A stretch of DNA of 18,834 bases from Candidatus Sumerlaeota bacterium (GTDB lineage: Bacteria; CG03; SLGR01), in assembly GCA_007136585.1 (NCBI GenBank), contig SLGR01000109.1, positions 1-18,834 of the forward strand, written 5' to 3'. The position numbers and the translations under genes were made by a program. Within the stretch, counting starts at the first letter, position 1; each line of letters opens with the position of its first letter. Of the stretch, positions 6,607-12,550 are shown piece after piece. The notes under the pieces were generated by a model. The model was not told where the DNA came from. It was given only the letters and a program-made list of their open reading frames with translations, and searched no databases.

Positions 6607-7454
6607 AAGAGTTTTATCTTCAGGGAAAGGATCTTACGGGTGAAACCGGTTCAAAGAGGGGGGAGATCAGGTTTCATTGGAATATAACTTACTCCTGTAA
6701 TTACAGGTGCAGGTACTGTTTTTTTGACGGAAAGTGGGAGGAGTACGGTAAGCGGACCGTTTTTCTGGAACCATCCGGCTGGGAGAAGAACTGGAGACGC
6801 ATCTTTGAAGTTTACGGGAGTTGCTTCCTGGTGATTACGGGAGGCGAACCTTTTACATACCCCGGGTTTATTCAGATAATAAGAAAAGTCTCCGCATTTC
6901 ACCGTATAAATATATCAACCAATGGCTCGGGAAACATGGAAAATTTTGCCGGGAGCGTCTCCCCGGAAAGGGTATCGCTTACTTTTTCTTTTCATCCCGG
7001 GTTCAATACCCTTAAAAAGATTATATCCGGAATTGAATTTGTGAGAGAAAAAGGTTTCAAGACGGATTATATAAATCTTTGCGCTTACCCCCCCTTTATC
7101 CCTAAAGTAGAGGGGTACCTTGAAGAGGCCGCAGGAAGCGGCCTTAAACTGAAACTTATACCTTTCTGCGGGGAGTTTGAAGGAAAGAGATACCCTGAAT
7201 CTTACAGCGATTATGAAAAAGAGGTCTTGGGGATGGACGGGGTATGGGAGGATAACGTAACCAGAAAGGGAAGTCTCTGCTGTGCGGGGTACAGGACGGC
7301 CCTGATTTTTCCTGACGGTAAAACGGCCAGGTGCGGGCAGATAGGGGAGAAGCATATTATAGGAGATTTTTTCTCGGATAAGTTTAGGCTTCTTGAGGAG
7401 CCTCTTCCCTGTGAAGCTGATATCTGTCCCTGTCTCGAGGCCCCGGAGGCTTAA
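6603..7454 (+). CDS. Radical SAM protein with C-terminal cysteine cluster
   Basis: A 283-aa predicted radical SAM enzyme with C32, C36, C39 (CNYRCRYC) and a canonical TGGEP at residues 79-83. The SAM-fold core is followed by C226, C227 and C244 in a segment with FPDGKTARCGQ, and by C270, C275 and C277 near the end. This resembles a twitch or SPASM-type auxiliary cluster site. It is shorter than the other radical SAM proteins in the row, and its end (CPCLEAPEA) looks abrupt; a second DICPC coding stretch lies exactly 100 bases downstream. The ATG is supplied by the end of repeat copy C, with AGGGG nine bases upstream. It is the last gene of the radical SAM row. Function unknown; cofactor or peptide modification is possible by family analogy. 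Confidence 0.88.
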   Translation: MKEFYLQGKDLTGETGSKRGEIRFHWNITYSCNYRCRYCFFDGKWEEYGKRTVFLEPSGWEKNWRRIFEVYGSCFLVITGGEPFTYPGFIQIIRKVSAFHRINISTNGSGNMENFAGSVSPERVSLTFSFHPGFNTLKKIISGIEFVREKGFKTDYINLCAYPPFIPKVEGYLEEAAGSGLKLKLIPFCGEFEGKRYPESYSDYEKEVLGMDGVWEDNVTRKGSLCCAGYRTALIFPDGKTARCGQIGEKHIIGDFFSDKFRLLEEPLPCEADICPCLEAPEA

Positions 7455-7491
7455 AGAGCGCGGGGGTCCCTTAAGTACCCATACGTTCTGA

Positions 7492-7587
7492 GGCCGGTAT
7501 AAAGTCAGAAAATATCCCGATATCTGCCCCTGTAATGAATGGGCGTTTCTGCTTGCTGAAAAAGATGACTCCTTTGAAAAACGTTGA
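7492..7587 (+). pseudogene. Possible remnant of a radical SAM C-terminus
   Basis: In the 174-base gap after the last radical SAM gene, one frame reads GRYKVRKYPDICPCNEWAFL then LAEKDDSFEKR before a TGA at 7585-7587. The DICPC coding stretch (7519-7533) matches 7419-7433 in the upstream gene at 14 of 15 bases and lies exactly 100 bases later, in a different frame. This suggests either a lost homologous gene or the former tail of the upstream gene, displaced by an insertion or duplication. No start codon precedes it in frame. The remainder of the gap is an AT-rich run with T8 tracts before the cyclase gene. Confidence 0.3.
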
Positions 7588-7628
7588 AGATTGTTTTTTT
7601 TCATAATTTTTTTTAAAATTACATCCGA

Positions 7629-9569
7629 GTGAAAAGAAAAAATAAAACCGGTACGGTTCTCTCGGTGCTTCTTCCGCTTTTTGCGGCGGCGCTTTTTATA
7701 TCCGGCATAGGAAACGGTTTGGAGCTTTGGACGCAGGACCTTAGGTTCAGGTTAAGGGGCCATAAGGCAGCCTCCGGAAATATTCTTATAGCCGCCATAG
7801 ACGACTCCAGCGTAGAGGGGTACGGGAGCTGGCCCTGGAATCGGAATATTATGGCGGTCTTTCTTGAGCTGATAAGGTCTGCCCCCCCGGCGGAGCTTGT
7901 ACTTGATATTACTTACACAGAGCCAAGCGAGGAGTTCGCCGCCTATGACCGGCTCCTTGCCCGGGCAGCCGAAGCCTGCGGAAACGTTTACTTCCCGTTC
8001 TTTTGTATAACCGGTCCCGACAATATGCTTCTCCCGCTTCCTTCAGAAGGGCATCCTGAACCTGCTGAGGAGCTCCTTGACAGGATAAGTCTCGGATCCC
8101 CGGCTGATTATCCCGGGGCTGATTTTATAAACGTAACCCGGTCGGTGATGCCCATCCCCGGGTTTGCGGCCGCGGCGGCGGGTTCCGGGTACGTGAACTC
8201 TCCTCCGGACCCCGATGGTGTTAACCGACGGATTCCGCTTGTAATGAGGTACGGGGATAGGATAATACCCAACGTGGCCTTTGACGCGGCCCTGAACTTC
8301 CTTGATGCAGACAGGGATACCCTTCAGATAACCCCCGGCAGGCATATAACGGTAGAGACCCCTGAAAAGGTTATAATGATACCGGTGGACCGCAGAATGA
8401 GGATGCTGGTAAACCATCCGGGAGGGTTTACCCCGGAAGTTTTCAGGTTGAAACCGTTTATCCGGCTTGTTCAGGAATACAGCCTTATCCGCCGGGGCGG
8501 GGAATCAGAACTTGATACCGCCCGGATAGGGGAGTCCCTGAAGTTCGTGGGGCTTACAGCCACCGGGACCGTTGACCACGGCGTTACGCCTTTCTCCCCG
8601 CATTTTCCAATGGTTGCGTACCTTGCCTCGGCGGCCTCAAATATAATTGAAGGAAACTTTATAAGGGTGATCCCGGCCTGGGTAAGCGTTTTTCTGATAC
8701 TGCTGGCCGGGCTTGCGGCCTCAAGGGCGACCCTTGCCGGCTCCGCCCCTGTTTCGGTTATAATAAACGCGGGGATACTGGGAGCGCTTTTCGGGGTCTC
8801 CCTTCTGCTTTTCCACCGGGATATACTCATCCCTCTGGCACACCCGGCCTTATCGGTCATCCTCTCCTACGCCGGGGTAACCGTTTACAGGGTTACCGGT
8901 GAGCAGAGAGAGAAGCGTGCCATAAAAAATATGTTCTCAAGGTATGTCTCCTCTCAGGTGGTTAACGAACTTCTTAAGGATCCCGATAAAGCCGGACTTG
9001 GGGGGGGGCGTAAGAGGCTTACGGTCTTTTTTTCCGATATAAGGGGGTTCACTTCTATGTCGGAGAAGCTTCCTCCCGAGGAGGTCGTGAGTATATTAAA
9101 CGAGTACCTTACTGAAATGATTGATGTGATTTTCAGGTATAACGGGACTCTGGATAAGTTCATGGGTGACGCGGTAATGGCAGTCTGGGGAGCTCCGGTC
9201 CCTCAGAAAGACCATGCCCGCCTGGCGGTGGAGGCGGCCTGGGGGATGCTCGGCGCGCTTAAGCGTCTTCAGGAGAAATGGGAGGGCGAAGGCCGTCTTC
9301 CGATATCGGTCGGTATGGGGATAAATACAGGTGACGTGGTCATAGGCAATATGGGGTCTGATGAGTTTGCCGATTATACGGTTATTGGAGATAACGTTAA
9401 CCTTGCTGCAAGGCTGGAGCAGAACGCCGGGCCGGGGCAGCTTCTAATCTCTGAAACAACATACGAAGAGGTAAAGGATATCGTTGAGGTGAAACGCCTT
9501 GAGCCTATGAGCGTCAAGGGAAAATCCAGACCCGTAGAGGTATACGAGGTTACTTCGGTAAAACATTAA
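7629..9569 (+). CDS. CHASE2-domain class III adenylate cyclase
   Basis: A 646-aa membrane receptor predicted to make cyclic AMP from ATP. A first membrane segment (residues 9-28) is followed by an extracytoplasmic CHASE2 sensor region up to about residue 340, recognisable by LELWTQDLRFRLRG, AIDDSSVEGYGSWPWNR and a VTATG-like end. Hydrophobic stretches at about 349-369, 375-396 and 399-421 match the three helices usual after CHASE2. The cytosolic catalytic domain has metal-binding D470 (FFSDIRGFTS) and D514 (DKFMGDAVMAVWG), K510 as the likely adenine-selecting lysine, and N591 and R595 (DNVNLAAR) for the transition state. All key residues are present, so it should be active. The GTG start is chosen because it begins just before the first helix; there is no clear Shine-Dalgarno. 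A run of nine G (9000-9008) lies in the linker before the catalytic domain. What it senses is unknown. Confidence 0.92.
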   Translation: MKRKNKTGTVLSVLLPLFAAALFISGIGNGLELWTQDLRFRLRGHKAASGNILIAAIDDSSVEGYGSWPWNRNIMAVFLELIRSAPPAELVLDITYTEPSEEFAAYDRLLARAAEACGNVYFPFFCITGPDNMLLPLPSEGHPEPAEELLDRISLGSPADYPGADFINVTRSVMPIPGFAAAAAGSGYVNSPPDPDGVNRRIPLVMRYGDRIIPNVAFDAALNFLDADRDTLQITPGRHITVETPEKVIMIPVDRRMRMLVNHPGGFTPEVFRLKPFIRLVQEYSLIRRGGESELDTARIGESLKFVGLTATGTVDHGVTPFSPHFPMVAYLASAASNIIEGNFIRVIPAWVSVFLILLAGLAASRATLAGSAPVSVIINAGILGALFGVSLLLFHRDILIPLAHPALSVILSYAGVTVYRVTGEQREKRAIKNMFSRYVSSQVVNELLKDPDKAGLGGGRKRLTVFFSDIRGFTSMSEKLPPEEVVSILNEYLTEMIDVIFRYNGTLDKFMGDAVMAVWGAPVPQKDHARLAVEAAWGMLGALKRLQEKWEGEGRLPISVGMGINTGDVVIGNMGSDEFADYTVIGDNVNLAARLEQNAGPGQLLISETTYEEVKDIVEVKRLEPMSVKGKSRPVEVYEVTSVKH

Positions 9570-9577
9570 CTGACCTC

Positions 9578-9612
9578 TCAGTGACTAAAGTCACTGACAA
9601 CTGACCTTTTTT
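9578..9612 (+). terminator. Hairpin and T-run after the cyclase gene
   Basis: An eight-pair perfect inverted repeat, TCAGTGAC with GTCACTGA around a TAAA loop (9578-9597), starts nine bases after the cyclase stop. Six T residues follow at 9607-9612. The ten-base gap between stem and T-run is longer than in a classical intrinsic terminator, and the stem is only half GC, so termination may be weak, or the hairpin may serve as a protein-binding site. Confidence 0.4.
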
Positions 9613-9623
9613 AAGTTTATATT
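9594..9623 (+). promoter_or_regulatory. Candidate sigma-70-type promoter for the FecR gene
   Basis: CTGACA at 9594-9599 (5 of 6 to TTGACA) is followed, after 18 bases, by TATATT at 9618-9623 (5 of 6 to TATAAT). Transcription would begin near 9630, leaving a leader of about 48 bases before the FecR-gene ATG. The -35 box overlaps the right arm of the preceding hairpin. The call rests only on matches to the consensus boxes. Confidence 0.35.
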
Positions 9624-9646
9624 ATATCAGGAAGTAAGGATAAAAA

Positions 9647-9671
9647 AGGCGCGGGAGCGCCTGCAGGAGGT
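9647..9671 (+). promoter_or_regulatory. GC hairpin directly before a strong Shine-Dalgarno
   Basis: AGGCGC-GGGA-GCGCCT (9647-9662) forms a six-pair stem closed by a GNRA-type tetraloop. Two bases later comes AGGAGGT (9665-9671), a near-ideal Shine-Dalgarno six bases before the ATG at 9678. The stem does not hide the Shine-Dalgarno, but its closeness could tune ribosome loading or leader stability. Confidence 0.5.
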
Positions 9672-9677
9672 GCGTAT

Positions 9678-11198
9678 ATGAGATTTCGCAGGGTTCTTTT
9701 CTTTTATCTGCTGCTTGCGGTTCCGGTTGCTCCGGACGCGGCATCAGCGGCCGCGGAGATTATAAATATCCGGGGAGAGGTTGCGGTTCTGGAGCCCGGT
9801 GCGGCGGAGTGGTCCGCTGCCGGAGAGGGGACTCCGCTTAGCGTCGGAGATACCGTAAGGACCGGTGCTGATTCCCTGGCGGAGATAAGGTTCCGCTACG
9901 GGCATACCACCCTTATGGACGAGTCCTGTAAACTAAGGATAAACCCCGCCCCTGATGATGACACTCTCCTTGAGCTCATTATGGGAAGCGTGCTGTCAAG
10001 GGTGGAGGAGCTTGAGCCGGGGCAGTCTTTCGAGGTCTCCACCCCCCAGGCTGTATGTTCGGTCCGCGGGACCGAGTTCACCGTAGCGACAGACGGTGAG
10101 AGAAGCCTTGTGGCGGTCCTATCGGGACGCGTGGAGGTTAGGGAGCTCATTACGGGGATGATCCGGGAAGTGGAGGCGGGGTATTATTCCGAGGTGAGAC
10201 CGGGGGCCTCACCGACTGAACCCGGGCTACTTCCTGAACCAGAACCCGATCCCGGAGATGATATGACCCGTGATATTACAGAGACCCGGGAGCTGCGGGA
10301 GGCGGCGCGGCGCGAGATGTTTAACGAGATATCGCGCGATGCCGTGCTCTCCAGGGCAGCGGAGGAGATGAAACGGGCCGAGTACGAGAACCGTAAAGCC
10401 TTAATAGACGCGCGCGGCAAAAGGGTCCGACTTGAAGAGTATATAGTAAGGCCCACCGACAGGGATTTTAAGTATGTCGTGCTCAATCACCGGGACGGAA
10501 GATTTGATTTCGGGAAAATAAATTTTTTCTTTGACAACGCGCTTCCGGAAGATCTTACCCGGGTAACATCGGGTATGATGGCAAGCGAGGAGAGGCCGGA
10601 GTGGGTGCTGACCGATCTTGTATCCGTGATATCAAATACGCGGGACCGTGTGAACGAAGACGCCTCCGGGGGGGATATGATGGAGGACTCTGCGGGGATA
10701 TGGCGCCATTATTTTCGCGAATACAGTTTTTACATCAAAGGGGAGGGGCGGGATGAGCTCCGGCTCTGGTCGCGCCGGATATCACCCGGGAGCATAAGAA
10801 ACTTTGACTCCCTCTCCCCCAGGTACAGCTACCTCGGGGACGGGGATAATTTTTACCGCCCCGGAGAATCCCCCAACCCGCCGGATAACCACCGGGAGTA
10901 CCCCTCGGGCTCCGGAAGCTTTCACCTCAGGCTCAGGGATACATACAGCAGCGATGTATGGATAAGCGCCGATGATTACATTATAGACGACAAGGGTGAG
11001 ATACAGGGCACCCGTGATTTTGAGGAGAGGTTTGATTTTGAGATCCCCGGTGACGTATCCGTTTTAAAAAACTACCTGGCCGGGCTTAACATACAAAGAA
11101 GATACGGGTCGTCAGAGTTCGGGGACAGGGATATTGACCTTGTCATATCCACCAAGCTTCTGCTGGATTCGGGTATGCTTGACTGGAACCTGGAATGA
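9678..11198 (+). CDS. Secreted FecR-domain protein
   Basis: A 506-aa protein with a Sec signal peptide (RFRR, then a hydrophobic stretch, with likely cleavage near the ASA/AAE region at about residues 24-27). Residues about 27-170 form a FecR-like beta domain: IRGEVAVLEPG, a PLSVGDTVRTGADSLAEI segment, LMDESC, and TPQAVCSVRGTEFTV near residues 124-139, which is the family signature. A Pro/Glu-rich linker (PEPEPDPGD) follows at about 190. Next comes an arginine- and glutamate-rich helical stretch (about 195-250) that could form a coiled coil. The C-terminal half (about 250-506) is rich in charged and aromatic residues and I do not recognise it. Here FecR is a periplasmic or surface structural domain, not a sigma regulator. 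The strong AGGAGGT supports the start. It directly precedes a predicted outer-membrane barrel gene, so the pair may act together at the envelope. Confidence 0.85.
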   Translation: MRFRRVLFFYLLLAVPVAPDAASAAAEIINIRGEVAVLEPGAAEWSAAGEGTPLSVGDTVRTGADSLAEIRFRYGHTTLMDESCKLRINPAPDDDTLLELIMGSVLSRVEELEPGQSFEVSTPQAVCSVRGTEFTVATDGERSLVAVLSGRVEVRELITGMIREVEAGYYSEVRPGASPTEPGLLPEPEPDPGDDMTRDITETRELREAARREMFNEISRDAVLSRAAEEMKRAEYENRKALIDARGKRVRLEEYIVRPTDRDFKYVVLNHRDGRFDFGKINFFFDNALPEDLTRVTSGMMASEERPEWVLTDLVSVISNTRDRVNEDASGGDMMEDSAGIWRHYFREYSFYIKGEGRDELRLWSRRISPGSIRNFDSLSPRYSYLGDGDNFYRPGESPNPPDNHREYPSGSGSFHLRLRDTYSSDVWISADDYIIDDKGEIQGTRDFEERFDFEIPGDVSVLKNYLAGLNIQRRYGSSEFGDRDIDLVISTKLLLDSGMLDWNLE

Positions 11199-11236
11199 TA
11201 CGGTCGTTTAAGCGTAAGAGTAAAGGTAAGGATATT

Positions 11237-12460
11237 ATGATTAAAGTTTGCGTTATTTTTCTGGGTGCTGTATTTGCGGTCTTAACCCCGCTTAGGGGAG
11301 CCCAACTTACCCCTGTCGCGGATATATCCCTCCAGGGAGGGCAGTATTATCTTGAGGGGAGCCGCTCCTCATTCGGCGGGAACGCCTCGGTATACTTTGC
11401 TCCCGTGCTCAGCTTTGAGGACGGCAGCGCGCTCCTTCCGGTTCTCAGTCTCCTTTACCGGGGGACCCGGGATCTCCGGGATCTTGTGGGGGGCGATACG
11501 CTTGTCCGTCAGACTGCGGATTACGGGCTTAACGTAAAGTACAGCTTGGATTTCGGCGGCACGGCCTGGGCCGGGCGCCTCTCCTACGCCCAATCCCTCG
11601 TTAACGAGACAAAGGACGAATCCTGGGGAAGCGGCCTCTTTGATTATACCAGGATGCTGGCGGGTGTGGAGGCGGGAAGGAGGTTCGGTCCCTACGGAGC
11701 AGTCTTTTCTTTTGATTATTATACCGTAAGTTTTGACAACTACGCGAGCCTTGTTTCGGAAGTTGACAGGGACGAGTTCAGCCACGCTATAGATACAACC
11801 ACCTATTCGGAGATATCCGCCAACGCCGGAAAGAACGTCCTGGATTACGGCGCTGCCGCCCTTACGGCGGGTTTGGAAAGAAGCTTCGGCAGTACCGAGG
11901 CGGAGCTTGAGTACAGGCTTGAACTGAGGAGTTACCGGGACCAGGCGCTTGTAAGAAGGGACGGTTCCTTTGCCTCGGGCAAGAGGAGCGATACCGTAAA
12001 CGCCTTCTCCGCTTCGGTTTCCCGGATCTTTGAGCGCCTTGATCTGGGCCTCGGGGGAGACCTGGTTTTTTTCTCGTCAAACCAGAACTCCTATGACGCC
12101 GGCGCCCCTAAGTTCATAAAGGATTTTTACTCTTATACCTCGCTGGGAGTTTCCCCCTCGGCGGCTCTTTACCTCGGAAACCCTCAGAGCCCCTCAAGGC
12201 TGGGTATAAACGCCCGCCTGAGGTGGCGTTTATACTCCTCCAGGCCAGCGCAGGACGCTGCCGCCCGTTACCTTGACGAGGAGATAATTCACTCCGAGCG
12301 GGGCTTGAGTATTACATATGTTTACCCCCTGAGCGATATGATATCGCTGAGCGCGAGGGCGGGGATGATGAACGTATCATCCAATATGAAGAACGAGGCC
12401 GGTTACCTTTATAACTATACGACAATGAACTACTTCACGGGTTTCAACTGGAGGTACTGA
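11237..12460 (+). CDS. Predicted outer-membrane beta-barrel protein
   Basis: From ATG 11237 the protein has 407 residues and begins with a clean signal peptide (MIKVCVIFLGAVFAVLTPL, then RGA). AAGGA lies four bases upstream, so I prefer this start. An alternative ATG at 11195 overlaps the FecR stop (ATGA) and would add 14 basic residues. The body alternates polar and hydrophobic or aromatic residues in short strands (for instance YGAVFSFDYYTVSF and LGINARLRWRLYS), with Gly/Ser/Asp-rich turns. The last residues are FNWRY, a terminal aromatic typical of barrels inserted by the BAM complex. I recognise no specific porin or transporter family. The position right after a secreted FecR-domain gene suggests the two form an envelope complex or an anchoring pair; this is inference from gene order. 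Confidence 0.75.
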   Translation: MIKVCVIFLGAVFAVLTPLRGAQLTPVADISLQGGQYYLEGSRSSFGGNASVYFAPVLSFEDGSALLPVLSLLYRGTRDLRDLVGGDTLVRQTADYGLNVKYSLDFGGTAWAGRLSYAQSLVNETKDESWGSGLFDYTRMLAGVEAGRRFGPYGAVFSFDYYTVSFDNYASLVSEVDRDEFSHAIDTTTYSEISANAGKNVLDYGAAALTAGLERSFGSTEAELEYRLELRSYRDQALVRRDGSFASGKRSDTVNAFSASVSRIFERLDLGLGGDLVFFSSNQNSYDAGAPKFIKDFYSYTSLGVSPSAALYLGNPQSPSRLGINARLRWRLYSSRPAQDAAARYLDEEIIHSERGLSITYVYPLSDMISLSARAGMMNVSSNMKNEAGYLYNYTTMNYFTGFNWRY

Positions 12461-12507
12461 TTTTAAAAGGATGCGGTTTTAAAGAGTGCGTTTTAAAGGG
12501 CCTTTAA
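12461..12507 (+). repeat. Three TTTTAAA boxes and an inverted repeat
   Basis: Immediately after the barrel-gene stop, TTTTAAA occurs at 12461-12467, 12477-12483 and 12491-12497, spaced 16 and 14 bases apart, with (A/G)TGCG before the second and third. The last box lies in TTAAAGG-G-CCTTTAA (12493-12507), a perfect inverted repeat with seven-base arms. This could be an operator or leader element for the giant gene at 12551, whose own GGAGG lies ten bases before its ATG. I see no convincing -35/-10 pair here. Confidence 0.4.
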
Positions 12508-12550
12508 TCTACTTTAAGGGCAAAAGGTGAAATACGGAGGAATTATAGAA

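Noticed and set aside
6437-6643. A 68-codon GTG ORF across repeat C and the start of the next radical SAM gene
   Set aside because: It overlaps a well-supported gene by about 40 bases in another frame, has no ribosome-binding site and lies mostly inside the repeat. I mention the shared frame as a finding but do not annotate it as a gene.
7560-7628. Promoter before the cyclase gene
   Set aside because: The stretch is AT-rich with T8 runs and has CATAAT and TTGAAG, but the spacing between them is about 12 bases, too short for a sigma-70 promoter, so I do not call one.
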